A DNA stretch of 64,000 bases from Rosellinia necatrix. Its lineage: Eukaryota > Ascomycota > Sordariomycetes > Xylariales > Xylariaceae. Shown in pieces: positions 22,001-37,528 of this stretch (position 1 is its first letter; each line of letters opens with the position of its first letter). The position numbers and the translations under genes were made by a program. Location: assembly GCA_021209875.1 (NCBI GenBank), contig JAGYVD010000004.1:744001-808000 (forward strand). Direction: 5' to 3'. The notes below the pieces were generated by a model. The model was given only the letters and a program-made list of their open reading frames with translations. It did no database searches and was not told the origin of the DNA.

Positions 22001-25000
22001 TATTTTTTAATTAATAATAATAAACATTAATTTTTTATATTAAAACGTTTAGCTTTTTATAATCAACGTATAAATATAATAATTTATTATTTTTTATATA
22101 AATAATATAAAATAATTTAAAAAGCTAGCGTAAATTTTATAAATTTTTTGCTAAATTATTATAAATATATTATTCACAGGTTTTAGCTTTTTAAATAATA
22201 TTTTATAAAAAAATTATATTTTAATATTTTTAAGTTTTAATTTAAAGTTAAATAGTAATTTATTTTTAATTTATATAAAAGCAGGTTGTTTAAAACAGCT
22301 TTTAAAAAATATTTAAATATTTATACTAAGCTTTTAAAATAATTTATTGCAAAATTTTTTTAATTTTATTTTATTTTTAAATAATAATTTATTTTATATT
22401 ATTTATTATTTATTATTTATTATTTTATTAATTTTATACAGCATAATTACGCTATAATATATTATATTATTTTATTATAACGTTATATTAAAACTATAGT
22501 TTTAATAGTTATAATTTTTATTAGTTAATATTTATATTATTTAATAATATTTTATTAAAATTAATAAAAGCTTTAGGCGTTTTTTTCAGCAGAGTTTTTA
22601 TTTTAAGCTTAGTTTTTATTATTTTAAAAGCTAGTTTAGCTTTTTAGCTTAATATTTTTTTATTTTATATATCGCTTATATAATTTTATTTTTGTTTAAA
22701 ACATCCGCTGGTTTTAAAGTTTTAAAACTTATATTAAAATAGCTTTAAAAAATAAAAACTTTTAAGCTTGCGTTTTTAATAATTAAAATAGTTTTTAACT
22801 AAATAATTTTTATTATATTTAATTTAAAATGTTTTAAATTTATAATTTTTTTGCTGCATTTAATTAAGTTGACTATTTCTCTGTTTTTATTTTTTAATTT
22901 ATTAGTTTTTTTTTAAGCAATATTTTTTAATGTTTAAAATGTTTTAATAAGTTTTTATTTTATTTATTAAAATTTTAAAACTAAATATTTAAGTTTTAAT
23001 TATTTAAAAATAAAAATTATTTATATAAAAATTTATTAATATATTATAATAATTATAATATTTTTTTAATAATTATATTATATTTTATATTAATAATTAT
23101 TAAAAAGCTTTTTATATAGTTTTTTTATATTTTAAAATATAATTTTAAAACTAAATTTATTTATTAAATTAAATTATTATTATATTTAATAATAATAGCT
23201 AGTTTAAAACTTCTTATAGTTTTAAGTTTTAAATATTTTATTATTTAAATAATAAAAATTATGTTAATTAAAATATATACGTTTATTTTATATTAACTAA
23301 AGCTTTAATAAATAATATAAGTTTATTATTTATTATAATATAATTTATAAAAACGGATTTTTTTAATATATTTTTAAAAAATTAAACAGAATTTTTTATA
23401 TTATATTATATTAAATATTAATATTTTGCTTAAAAAAAGTTTAGTTATTTTAGGCTATTTTTTTTTTTTTTTTTTATGTTTATTTTTTTATATAATTTGT
23501 TTTTATAGTTTTTATAAAAATAATATTAATATATATATTATTTAATTAATTAAAATTATTTTTATAAAAATAATTATTATTATAATATTTTTATTTATAA
23601 AAATAAAATATTTATTTTTAAAATAAAAACTTTAAATTAGTTTAGTTTTAGTTTAATATAAATTTTATTTTATTTTTATTTATTTAATAATTATTATTTT
23701 TTGTTGTTATTTTATAATTAATAAATATTTTCTAATTAAAAGTTATTTTTAGCAGCTATAATTAAAACTTTTTCTAGCTTTTTATTTTTTTTATATTTTG
23801 TTTTTTTTAAAGCTTTATTTTAAATAAAGTTTTTTATTATTAATAATTATATAGCTGTATATATTTATAATAAATAAAAAATTTATTATATTATTATATA
23901 GTTTGTTTATATAAAGTTTATTTAAATATTTAAGCAATTTATTATATATATTTTATTTAAAGTTTTTAAATTAATTTTGTTATGCTAGCTTAATAAATAA
24001 ATTTAATATAAAATAAAATAAACTTGTTGTTTATTATTATTTTTAAATGTTAATATTTAATTTTAGTTTTTTATATTTATTAAAATTATTATAAAATAAA
24101 AATAAATAGTTTTATATTTTTAATTAGTTTTAGTCTTAGTTTATTATAATTATTAATAATAAATAATACAAAATTTTTAAAAGCTTTATTTTTATATAAC
24201 TAGCAATATAATTAATTTTTTAATTTATATTAAAAATAATTGCTGTTTTTAATATGTTTGTTTTTAAAAATATAAACTAATATTTAAACTTTATTTTTAA
24301 TTTATTTTTATTAGTTTTTATTTATAAATATAAAAAGTTTAGCTGTTTTAAAAGTTAATTTTAATTTTTTTAATATATTATAAATTTAAAGTTTTTAAAT
24401 TAAGTTTTAAAATAATTTTAAGTAACTATTAAGCTTGTTTAATTAAACAAATATTATAACAATTTAGTTTTTAAAATTCTAATTTTTTGTTAGCTTTAAT
24501 TAAAGCTTAGTTTAAATTAGCTGGAATTTTTTTTTTTTTTAAGCCTAATTAATTTATTTAATATATTATTTATATAAAATTATTATTAATATTATTAATT
24601 ATATTAGCAACGTTTTTAAAATATTTTAAACAGCGTTTATAAATAAAAACAATATTTAAACTTATAATATATATTTTAAAATAGTTTTAAATTAGTTTTA
24701 TAAACTATTAAAAGTTTATAAAACTGTTTTATAAAAAAACATATGTTTTTTTTATTTATTATTGCTATAAAACTATTTTTGCTTATTTATTTATAATAAA
24801 ATAAGCAGCGTTAATTTTATTAGTTTTATAAAGTTTTTATAAAATTTTATAAAAGCTAGTAATATATATGTTTAAATTATTACTATTAATAATATAATTT
24901 TAATATAAAAATATTAATAAGTTTGTTTTTTGCTTTTTATTTTTATTATAGCTTTTATTTTTTAATTAAAACGTCTAGCTGTATTAATATTATTAGTTTA

Positions 25001-25246
25001 TATTAATAACTTTATAAACTTTAAAAACTAGCGCTAAAGTTTATAATAATTATATTAAATATTATTATATAAAACTAGTTTATTTAAATCGTTTTTTTTA
25101 AAACGTATTTATTATTTAACTTTACTAAAAAAGTTAAGTTATTTTTTTTTGCTATAACGTTTTAACAAGTTAATTAATTAATTAATTATTTAGTTAATTA
25201 AAAAAATTTAACGTTTTTTTAAACAATAAAAAATAAACCTTAGTTT

Positions 25247-25516
25247 TATAATAGCTGTAATAACAGGAGTTAAAACAGAGTCTAACTATATTTATATATT
25301 AAAAAAAAAAACTAAAATTAAAAAAAAAAAAGAACTATATATAGGGCCGGCGGCCAGAATTCCTACTTATATATATTATTAGCTATTTACTATATAACTA
25401 GCCTACCGTATTTACTGCTTTATACTTGTACCTAGTTAGCCGGGGAACTAATCAGGGGCTGCCAGGCCATTTATTTGTCCAGCCAATCAGGGCCATCATG
25501 GCTGTAGGTCATGACA
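25247..25516. repeat. Right LTR of element 1
   Basis: The better preserved 270-bp copy, ending in CATGGCTGTAGGTCATGACA. Its last five bases, TGACA, also serve as the target duplication of element 2, which begins at the next base. Confidence 0.85.
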
Positions 25517-25715
25517 TATACACTTTTATCTTAAATAATAGCTAAATAGCTTATAGACTAACTATTAAACCTGGATTAATATAACTAAAACTAACCAGCT
25601 TTATAAAACTATGTTTTATAAGCTATATATATACTGTTTATAACTTCTGCTACTTAATTAAAAAATAGATCTTATTTATTATTTTAATAAATATATTTTT
25701 AAACATAGCTTATTA
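25517..25715. repeat. Left LTR of element 2
   Basis: 199 bp, matching 32626-32824 without gaps. The first bases TATACAC probably derive from TGTACAC by mutation. The end TATTA corresponds to TATCA in the partner. Confidence 0.82.
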
Positions 25716-28700
25716 TATATTTTTAGCTTTTTAAAGCTTTTAATAAATTTATAGCAAATTAATTAAAAGCTTTTTAAAAGCTATTTTAAATAATTAAATA
25801 AAATTTATTTTAATATAAACTATAAAATATAATAATAACAACTTAGTATATTTAAAATAAAAATAACGTTTTATTAGCAAAAATAAATTAAAGCTATATA
25901 TAAAGCGCTTCAAAATAATTTTAAATAATTAATATATTTATTTTTAATATTATTTTCATATTTATTTATTAAACTGCGCTAAGTTTTTTAAACTTAGTTA
26001 TAAAAAGTTAGCTTAAAAATTTATAAAAACTATTTAAAATAAGTTATATAAAAAAATCTAGATTATATAAATTATAAACAAATAAAAATTTATAAAAATA
26101 ATAAATTAAAATAATATAATATTTAAAAGCTGCTTAAAAACAAAATATAAATTATTATTAAATCATTTTATATTGTAATCAGTTTTCATATAAAAGCTAA
26201 TTTAAAAATATTTTTATAATATATTAAAACTATTTATAATAATTTAAATCAAGCTGTATTTTTTTTATAAGCTGTATATATTTATTAAAAATTAATTAAT
26301 ATTTTTTATATTTTTTTTAATTTAAACAGTTATTATTAAAATTAAATAAAATAAGCTAAATAAATAATATTAAATTATTATTTGTTTTAAAAGTTATAAA
26401 TAATAAATTTAAAAAGCTTTTATAAATATATAACTATTTAATAATTATTAAAATTATTTTATTAAACTTTTAAAATAATAAACAAGCTAAAAAACTATTA
26501 AACTATTATATTAAAAATAACGTTTAAAATAAATATAAATAGAATATAACTTAGAAAAATTTAGCAGTAAATTTAAAAAAATATTAAAATAATTAAACTT
26601 ATTTTTTAAATTTATTATTTAATAAAACTTTTAAAAAAGCTTAAGCTGTTTAAACTATAAAAAAAACGTTATAAAAAGCAAAAAAAACTGCTTATAATAT
26701 AAAAACTAAATTATTTTATTAAGTTATATTTTATAAAGCTAGTAAACAGGCTAAATATTTATATAAATAATATAAAAACAGAAAAAACGTTTAGTTTAAA
26801 TAATAATGAAAAATTAAAAATAAATAAATTGTAAAAAAAACGCTTTTAAAATTAATATTAACTTAAAAAATAACTATTATTAAACAGCTTATAAACAGCT
26901 TGTTTTTATAATTAAAATCTTTATAAAAAAATATAATTTTAAAAAGCTTTAATTAATTAAAAATATAAATATTATACGGCTATTAATAAAAATATTATTA
27001 AAAATATAAGTTATTATATATAAATATAAAAACAGCTTTTAAGCTAGCTGTTAAAAAAGCTTATTAACAGCTTTTAAAAATAAACAAAATCATTTATTTA
27101 AATATAAATATAAACAAATATATAAAATAAAAATATATATATAAAATAAAAAAGTTATAATATTTATTAATATTAAAAAAATTTAATTAAAATATAAAAA
27201 ATAATATATATTATTTATAAATATTATATAAATATTAAAAAATAAATAAGATAATAATTATAAAAATAAAATATATAAGTTAAATAAAAATTATTAAAAC
27301 AGTTTAAACTATAGTTATAATTAATGTTCTTATTTTTTATTAAAAATAAAAAATATATAAAACTAGAAAATTTAAATAAAAACTATTTAAAGTTTTTTAT
27401 AATAATTATTTAAATAAATTAAGCTTTTAATTTAAAAGGTTTAAATATAATTTAAAAAAGCTTTTAAATAAATAAAAAAAATAAACTAATTTATTTAATA
27501 AATATAAAATATAAGCTTTATTTTTTAACTGTTTAAAACAGATTATAAAATATATTTAAATATGAATATATAAAAATATAAAAACTAGTTTTATAAAACT
27601 TTTATATAATATATTAAAAATGAACTTTTATTTATAAAAAACTTTTATTAAACTATTAAATAAAAATATATATATATAAACAGCTTAATAATAAATATAT
27701 TAATATTTTTTATATATAAGCTTAATAATAATTTTTATTTTTATTATAATGATAAAACATTTAATAATATTATTAAAAAAACTAGAATTTTTTTTAATTT
27801 AAAAACGTTTAAAATATTTTTATAAGCTAAATAGTTTATTAAATTAAATATTAAATTAGATTTTTATAAAATTAAAATATAAAAAAAACAAATAAAAATA
27901 GTTTTTAAATTAAATTTATATAGTTTAAATAGCTAATAACATTTTTAGCTTATTTAAAGCTTTTATAACGTTTTAACGTTATATTAATAATATATTTTAA
28001 AGTTTTTTAAATTATTTTTATATTAAATATATTAATAATATATTTATATTTTTTAAGCTTTTAAATAAATTATTATTATAATATTAAATAAATTTTAAGC
28101 TGTTTTATAAACGTTAGCTTTTATTTAAATATTAATAAAAATAAATTTTATGTTTTTATAATAAAATATTTAAAATTTATTATAAAACAAATAAAAAATT
28201 AATATAAACTTTAAAAGCTATATATAATTTATAAATAAAAAGATTTTATAACGTTTAAAAATATATAAAAGGTTTTAAGCTTTATAAACTTTTATAAAAA
28301 TTTTATAAATAGTTATTTAAAAAAAATAACTTTATTAACTGCGCTAACAAAAAAAAATGTTTTTTTAAAAAAAAAAATTTATAAAAACACAGCTTTTAAA
28401 ATGTTTAAGCTAATTAAAAAAAAATAAAACACTATACTTTATTATATATTATTTATATTATGTTATAGCTATAAAAATTAATTATAAAATTTATAATAAA
28501 AAACTTTTATAATTATAAATAATATATAAATTTATTATATTAAACTTAAAAATATAAATATATTTTTACTATAATATTTAATTATAAAAACTTTATTTAT
28601 TTTATAATTATTAAAAACTAATAAAAAATAAATTTATTAAACTAAAAATTAATTAAATATAAACTTAGATTAAAGTTTTATAAAAAACGTTTAAACAGTT

Positions 28701-31700
28701 AAATAAACACTTTATTAAAATATAATCAAAACTTTTTAAAAAAGCTTAAAATAAAAATATATAAAATAAAATAAACAGTTTTAAAAAATAAATAGCTATT
28801 TATTAAATTTTTTTAAGCTAGTTATAAATTATTTAAATAAATAAATTAAAAAACGTATTAATTTTTTAAAAACAAAAATATTTAATTATAAAAATCTCGG
28901 TAATATTTAAAATATTACTTTTAAAAAAACTTAAGCTATATATATATTATTTATATTATATAAAAAACGCCCGTATTTTTTTTAAAATTAAAATTAAAAA
29001 TATTGATTATTAAATATAATTTAAACTTGCGCAGGTTGTTAAAATTTTATAACAAGCTTTAAATTTTTAATCCAAAACTTTTTAAATAAAAATAATATAA
29101 AATATTTATAATTTATATTAATTAAAATATTTTAATTAAAAAAATTATAATAATAATATTTAAAAACTTTTTTATCTAGCGTTTTAAAAAATATAAAACG
29201 TTTTATATATAACTATAATATTTATAGCAAAAAATAATATAAAAAACTAAAAATAAAAGTTATTATATTTATTACTAGTTTTAAGCTATATTAAAATAAA
29301 CTTTTAATAAACTTTATAATAAACTTGCTAATAAAAAATAAAACGATTTTATTAATTTTATAATAATTATTAATAAGTTTAATAAAATTAATATATTAAA
29401 AATAATAGTTTTAATGAATATAAAAACTTATATTAAATAGTATATATAATATTATTAATATTATTATAAATTTTTGTAGCTGTAACTAGTAATAAAACCA
29501 TAAATTAAACCAGTTGTTTTTAATGTAAAATATATTTATTAATAAATATTAAACAGCGTTTATTTACTGTTTATTATTTAAAACGAAATAAAGTTATAAA
29601 AAAATAAACTAAAAATATTAAAATATTTATAAATATATATTATATATATTTAAAATAACTAATTAATATTATTTTTAAAAGCTATATTTATTATAAATAA
29701 TTAAAATATTATAATTATTAAACTAAGCTTTTTTTATAATTTATAAATATTATATAGTTATTATATTAATAATTAAATATTTAATATAATTAATACATAA
29801 TTTATAAACTTTAGTTCTAATATTTATATAAAAGCAAAAAAACAGCATAAAATTTATTTAAGCAGCTATAGCTATAATATAATAAAACTAAAAAAAAACT
29901 ATTAATAAACAGCGCGTGTTAATTAATAAATTTAAAACTAAAGATTTTATTTAATTGTTTTTAAAAATATATAAACGCTGTAGTAATTTTAAAAATTAAT
30001 ATAGCTATATATTAAATATTATATTATTAAAATAATCAGCTTTTATATAATAAAATTAAATATTTTAAAAATATTTATAATTATTTTTATATTAAGTTTA
30101 TATGCTGCATAAAAACAAATTATTAGTTTTTAAACGTTAAAAAATAGCTAGGCTTTTTTTATAGAAGCTATAAAATTTAGAAAAATAAAAATAAAAATAA
30201 AAGAAATATTAAAAACTTATTAAACTAAAAAATATATAAAAAGCTTATAAATTAGTTATAAAATAAAAGAATATATTCCACTTATTAAAAACTTTTAAAT
30301 TTTTTTAAAAATTTAAATAATAAACTATTTTAAAAAAATTTAAGAATATATAAAATAATAATAAATTTAATATAAAAATAAAAAAATATAACTTAAAAAT
30401 AAAACATAAAAAAATAAAATATAAAATAAATAAATAATATAAATGATTATATTTTTAATTATAAATAAAATTAGCATATAAATATATTATAAATAATTTA
30501 AAAATTATAAAAAACTATTAAATAAAACCAGATAATTTTTTATATTTTTTTAATATAAGCTTTAAATAAAATAATAATAAACGCAGCAAAAGCAGCGCTT
30601 AAGCTATTTAATTTGTTTTAATTTTTTATTTTTAAGTTTTAATTTTTTAAACTTTATTTATAACCAGCATAAAAACAGCTAATATATTTAATAAAAAAAA
30701 TGCAGCTATAACTGCTAAAGTTTTATTAATAGCAGTTATAGCTGCGCTACTTGCTATATTGTTTTAAAATTTAATTAATTTTTATTTATTTTTAAACAGT
30801 TTATAATTAATATTAAAATAAAACTGATGTTTTTAGTATAGTTTATATAAATTTAAAAAAAAATTTATAAAAAAATAAGAGTTTTTAAAAGTTTATAAAC
30901 AGTTTTATAAATTATAATAAAATATATAAATTATTATTTTTTTTAAAACATTTTTTATTATTTTTTAATTAAATATAAATAATATATAAAAAATATAAAT
31001 AATAAATAAAATATTTATATAATAAACTTTAATTTTTTATAATTTAAAAACTATTTTATATAGTTTTATATAATAATAATAATTTTATTTATATAATAAA
31101 TAAGCTAAATATAAATAATAATTATTAAAATTAAAACTTATTTTTAATATTTTATTAATATAAGCTAAATAATTCAAAAATTTAAACAAGCTTTAATAAA
31201 TTTGTTTTAATTATTTAAAAAGCTTATATAAATATAATAAACAGTTAATAAAAAAAACATATAAAAATATATTTATTATATATATAAATATTTTTAATAA
31301 AATATAAAAATATTTAATATAGTTTAAAATTATTAAAAACTTATTTATAAAAAGTGTTAATATAAATAGTTATAATAATAGCTAGTTTATTTTAAAATGT
31401 TTTTTTATTTATATAATATTTATAATATATAATTATGTGTTTTTTATAATTAGTTTATAATAAGCTTATAAAAAAAAATATTATTAATCTAATTAATATA
31501 AAAGCTGAAAAATTATTATTTATTAATTTGCTAATGTAATATATATATAATATAACACGTTTATAAATAAAATAAAAAAAAAACAATATAAAATATTAAT
31601 AAAAAGCTAGCTTATAATAAAACAGGCAGAAAAAGCTTTTAAAGCTATTATAAGCAGCACATAAACAGCTTAAAAAAAAAAAAAAACTTTTAAAAATAAA

Positions 31701-32625
31701 TAAAAAAAAAAAAAAAAACTAAACAAAAAAACAAAAAAAAGTATAAATAACGCTAAAACTTAATTAATAAAGCTTATAAATAAATAAAAGCAGCGTTAAA
31801 CGTTAAAAACAAAAAAAAGTTAATAAATAAAATTAAAAAAACGTTATTTCTGCTTTTTATTAATAAAATTAACATAAAAATAACAGCTAAAAATAGCTTA
31901 TTTTAATATAATAAAAAACAACAGCGTAATTAATTAATAAAAAAATTATAAATAATTTAAAGCTAACTTTTAATAAATAAAAAAATACAGCTGCGCTAGC
32001 AGGCCAAACTAACAAGCTAGTTAAAATATAAATAAAAATAAAGCTTGGCTATAATAATAAAAAATAAATATAATATTAATAATAAAACATTAAACGGCCC
32101 GCAAAATAAAATAAAATTAACTTATAAACAGTTTAAATAATAAACTAAAGCATTATAAAAATTAAAATAACTTATAAAGCTAGTTATTATTAAAAAAAAA
32201 AAAAACCAAAAACAGACAGCTTAAAAGCTTTATATATAGCTATATATAAAATAATAAAAAATAAAGCCTGGCAAAAATTTAAAAAATAATTGTATATAAG
32301 TATTTAAAACATTTAAAAAGCATATAAGAACTAGTAAATAATAAGCAAAAAAAATAATGTTATAAAACGCTTATAAACAGCATTAAAATATTGCAGCGGA
32401 TTAAATTAACAAAAATATATATTTATATATAAATCAAAATTTATAAATAAAAAAAAACTTAATAAAAAAATTTTTTTATTTATAAACTTAAAATATAAGC
32501 ATAAAAACTATAAAACAGCTTATAATCAGCTTATAACTTTTTTAAAAAAATATAAAAAAAAATAATAATATTATAAACTATGCTTATAAAAAATATTAAT
32601 ATATAAGCTAATATAAGCAAACTAT

Positions 32626-32824
32626 TATATATTTTTATTTTAAATAATTGCTAAATAGCTTATAAACTAACTATTAAACCTGGACTAATATAACTAAAAC
32701 TAACCAGCTTTATAAAACTACGTTTTATAAGCTATATATATACTGTTTATAACTTCTGCTATTTAACTAAAAAATAAACCTTATTTGCTACTTTAATAAA
32801 TATACCTTCAGGCATAGCCTATCA
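32626..32824. repeat. Right LTR of element 2
   Basis: 199 bp. The last 60 bases keep more C and G (ACCTTCAGGCATAGCCTATCA-like) than the left copy. Confidence 0.82.
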
Positions 32825-33401
32825 TAATATATAATTTTATTTAATTATAAAAAATTATATTAAGCTACTATAAAAGCTGCGTTAACTATTAGTTTATTAT
32901 ATAAGTTTTTATCTGCTATAGTGTTATTTAATATTAATTTAATTAAAAGTTGTTTTAAAATTAGAGCTTTAATAAAATTGTTTTATTTATAAAAAAAAAA
33001 TATGCGGCGTTTTAAATTAAACGTTTAATATATAAATGTTTAAAAACTTATATGTTTAAAAATAAATCGATATAAACTAAATATAACATAAATATATATA
33101 TATTTATTTAAAATTAAATTTTAAATAAGCTGCGACAAAAAACTAAATCCGCGGTTATATATATATAAAACAAAAGTTTATGCTAGTATAAGTTAAGCTG
33201 GCTTGTTTTAATAAAAATATTAGTTTTTATATAAGTTTGCTATTATATTATATATTTTTATATTAAATCTGTTAAGCTTATATATAATAAACAAATATAA
33301 TTATTTTAAAAATAAAAAATTATTGTTTTAAATTTTATTTAAAAAACATAAAATTAAATTATTTTTAATATAAACTGTTAATCAAAACATAAGTTAGCAA
33401 T
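32825..33401. other. AT-rich spacer
   Basis: Between element 2 and the first copy of LTR family 3. No gene or repeat was recognised beyond the five-base duplication at its left edge. Confidence 0.5.
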
Positions 33402-33710
33402 TATTACGGAGGCGTGGATTAATCTGTAGGAAGATTTATTGATTATTAAAAGCCTGTTAATATTTTGGAAATATTTAGTACAAATAATCGAATTTATTAA
33501 AAAGCTTTTATTTAATATAATAAGCTACAGGTTTTTATATATATTAATTATATAATAAAAACAATTTTAAAAGTTATTTTTGTTTTAAGCGTATAATGCT
33601 TATAAATGTAGTATTAATATTATATTTTATATATATATATTTTTAACTTAAAAGATTTTTAAAATAAAAATTTTAGTTTAATTGTTAAGCTGTTTTATAT
33701 TATTGTGATT
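33402..33710 (-). repeat. LTR family 3, copy a
   Basis: 309 bp in minus orientation relative to the TGT-ACAGTAGTGTGGAAC start seen at 61692. The plus-strand left edge, TATTACGGAGGCGTGG, is well kept, and the rest is heavily AT-shifted. It aligns without gaps to 43229-43537. It may pair with that copy as a 10.1-kb element, but the outer five-mers (GCAAT and ATAAA) do not match well. Confidence 0.75.
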
Positions 33711-34460
33711 TATTTTTAAATTAGTTAATTTATTAACTAATTTATTATTTTATTTTTAATTATTTTTTAGAATTTCTTTTTATTTAAACTAGTTTTTTTA
33801 AGTATTTTTTATAAATTAATTAGCTTATGTTTTAATAATACGCCTGTTTTATTAATATAATTAGCTAGTTTATATATAATAATAAATAAAAATAAAATTA
33901 TACAGGTACCTTTTTTTAAAGCTATAAATAGCTTGTTTTTAATTATATTAATATTTTTAAAAAATATGTTTTTAAATATATATTGTTAATTATATTATTA
34001 TTTTATATTTTAATGAAATTTAATATTTTTTATTAACCCTTGAATATAATTAATAACTTTTAATAGTTTAAATATAAGTTAGTATTTAGTTTTTATTTTT
34101 AATGTTTTTTTTTTTTTTTAAGTTTAAACATATAAGCTATATATAATTTTTTTCTTATATATTTTATTAAACTTATACTATATTAATATAAAATATAGGT
34201 TTTGTTTTATTATTTTAAAATATTTTTTATTTTTAATAAATTTATTATTTATATTTATTAAAGTTATAATTTTAAAGTTTTATTATAATTATATTAATTT
34301 ATAAATATTATTATAATTTATTATATATTATATTTATTAATTATATTGTTTTGTTTTTATAAATTATTAATATAATTTATTTATTAATATATGTTTATAT
34401 TATTAACAATTATTATAAATAATTATTAAAATTATTTTTACTGCTGTTAAACTTGCGTTT

Positions 34461-34540
34461 CTGCTGCTGCTGCTGCTACTGCTACTACTGCTGCTGCTTT
34501 TACTGCTGCTACTGCTGCTTTTATTGCTGCTGCTGCTGCT
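34461..34540. repeat. CTG/CTA trinucleotide repeat in AT-rich DNA
   Basis: Tandem CTGCTG units with scattered CTA and CTT variants. It is the only GC-containing patch for several kb and is probably a remnant of a Gln-, Ala- or Ser-repeat coding tract of a transposon or gene. Confidence 0.85.
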
Positions 34541-37528
34541 AACGCTATTTTTGCTAGTTTTATTATTTTTTCTGCTTATATTGCTATAAATAATATTGTT
34601 AATATTTTTGTCTATTTATTTATAATTTATTTAAATATAATATTTAAAATTAAAAAACAAGCTAATTTATTTTAATAACGTTTTTTATAAATTTATTTTT
34701 TTAAACTTTTTAATTTAAATTTAAGTTTAAATATTAAAAATATATTATTTTAAGTTTTTAAAGTTTTATTATAATTAATATTATTAATCTATTATTATTA
34801 AACTTTATATAATTATATATATTATTTTAATTTATTATTTTTATTTAAAATTTTATATAATCAATAATACTGCTGTTATTATTATTAATATTATTTTTAT
34901 TTTATTTGTTTATATTTAAAACTAATAAATATTATTTAAAAATGTTTTATTTAAGCTGTATTAATTTTATATTTATTAATTAATTAAATAAATTATTTTA
35001 TAAAGCTATTAAATATAATAGCTAAGATTAGCGTTATTTTTTAAATATAAATATATTTTTAATTTAAATTTTATGTTATATGTTTTAATTAATTAATTAA
35101 TATATAATTAATAATATAAAATTAGTTTTTATATATTTAATTAATCATTAAACGTTTAATTCTATTTTTTGTTTTATTTTAATATTATAATAAATAATTA
35201 GTATAAGCTTTTATTAATTATTAATTAATTTAAAATAAATTATTTTAAACTTTAAAATTTTATTATATTAAATTTTTAATTTTTATAAAAAATAAAATAT
35301 TATATTTTTAAAAACGTTTATTTTTATAAATTTTATATTTTTATATATTTTTAGCTAGTTTTAACGTTTATATTGTTATAGCTGGTTATTTTTATTTATT
35401 TTTTTTATATTTTTATTTTTATTTTATTATAACATTTTTATTTATTTTTATTATATAGTTTATATTTTTAAATATTGTTTAAAAACTTTATTATAATTTA
35501 ATTTTAAACCATTTTTTTATATGTTTAAAAATTTAATAATATAAAAACTTTAATAAAAATTAAAAAAAAAAGTTTTTAAAAGTTATATAAAATTAACAAG
35601 ATTTAAATATTTTTATTTTATTAATTTTTAAATTAATTGTTAAAAGTTTAAGCTAGCAGCTTATTAATCTTTTAATATTATAATATAAATTATTCAAATT
35701 AAATAAAGCTTTAAAATATTTAAATTATATTAATATAAAATTTTCTATAAAATTATTTAATAATATTTAATTAATAAAAAATATTTTATAATAAATAAAC
35801 TTTTTAATATTTTTATTTAAAATATATATTTTATATATTTATATATTTAAGTTTAATAATAATTATTTTATATTTATTAATTATTAAATAAAACGTTTAA
35901 AAATTATTTAAATAAATTATTTAGATTTTTTTAAATTTAAAACAATGTTTTTAAACGCTGTTTTAAAACTATTATTTTTAACTATATAATTTATAATAAT
36001 AATTTTAATTTTATTATAAAAATTAAAATTAATGTTTAATTAATAGTTTTTAAAAATTAAATTTTTAAATAAAAATATAATATATTTATATATAAAATAT
36101 TTAATTTTATATTATTTATAAATAATATGTTTTTATAATTAATAAAGCTTGACCTGCTAAATCTCTGCTTTTATATATAATTTTAAAAATATTATATAAT
36201 ATAAACAATAAATTATTTTATATTTTATTTTAATATAATTTAAATTTAAGTTTATAAAATATTTTAATAATATTATAATTATAAACATTATATTTAATTA
36301 TAATATAATTATTATAAAAAGTATAAAAATAAATTTTTTTAATATGTTTTAATTTTTATTTTAAAATTTATTTTATATATTTTAATAGCTTTTAGATAAA
36401 AATAATATTTTTAAAGTTTAAATATTATTAATTAAATTAAATTAAGCTTTAAATTTTTAATATTTTAATTATATATTAATATTATTATTTTTTTATATCA
36501 TTATATATTATTTTAATTTTTAAAAATAAACTATATATTTATATTTTTAAATTTATAACGTTTTTTAATTTTATTAAAAATATTTTTAATTTATCTTTTA
36601 TTATTATTTTTACATATAATTAAAAATTATTTATATAAAATAAAATAAATATTTTATTATTTAAAATATAAAATAAATATAGTTTTTAATAAATATAATA
36701 AGTTTAAAACGTTTTAAAATCTTTAAAATTTTTATATTATAATAAAAAAGTTTTATAGCTTATATAAAGCTTTATTAAATAATATAGCTTTGTTTTGCTA
36801 TATAAAACTGTTTAATATTAAATATATTATAAAAGATTTACTGTTTTTAAACTATTTAAAAATGCTAATATTATATTAAACTATTTAATTTTTAAATTAA
36901 AATATATATTAATTATTATTATTATTTAAACAAAATTTGCTTTAAATATTACAGCATATATTAACCAAAACATATTTATTATTTATACATTTTTTATATA
37001 ATTAGTTTTATTTTATAAACTTTTAAGAATTCTTTTATTAAACTTATATATAAATATTTATTTCAATAATAATAGTTTTTTTTTTTTTATTAAAACTATT
37101 GCAATAATTTTTTTTCAAATTGTAAATATTTTTACATATTTCTTTTAAAAATTGTTTTAAAAAATAATTTTAAGTTTTTTTATTTTACAAAAGTTTTTTA
37201 ATAAAATTATTTTTATATATTTAATTTTTAAATTAATTTTTAATTAATTAGCTTTATATTATTATATTATAGCTGTAAATATAACATATAATATTTTATA
37301 TTTATAATTTTCAAACTATAAAGTTTTTATTAGTTTTAAAATATATTTTTATAAAAATATTTTAAATATAATTTTTAAAACATTAATTTTTAGTTTTATA
37401 TATATTATTATAATAAATTTTAAGCTTTTTATATAATTTTTAGCTTTTATTTAATTTTTATGTTTAATTTTACAGCTTAATTTTTTATCAATAAAAATAT
37501 TTTATATATATATTTATTTTTTATTTAA

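Larger units (their letters stand above)
18738..25516. mobile_element. LTR retrotransposon 1 (RIP-mutated)
   Basis: Two 270-bp direct repeats at constant offset 6509 bound a 6.2-kb interior. The left repeat starts TGTAATAGCTG and the right ends GGTCATGACA, giving TG...CA ends. Nearly all differences between the two are C/T or G/A. The interior has no readable frame, so gag, pol and the superfamily cannot be told. The left flank TATAC (18733-18737) and TATAA (32830-32834, after removing element 2) agree at four of five positions and could be the target duplication. The orientation is not proven. Confidence 0.85.
25517..32824. mobile_element. LTR retrotransposon 2, inserted in the end of element 1
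   Basis: Direct repeats of 199 bp (offset 7109 throughout) bound a 6.9-kb interior. The repeat contains ACTATTAAACCTGG, ATATAACTAAAACTAACC and ATACTGTTTATAACTTCTGC and ends CATAGCCTATCA in the better copy. Flanking five-mers are TGACA (25512-25516) and TAATA (32825-32829), identical if the second underwent one G-to-A and one C-to-T RIP change. The interior is fully decayed, and superfamily and orientation are unresolved. Confidence 0.83.
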
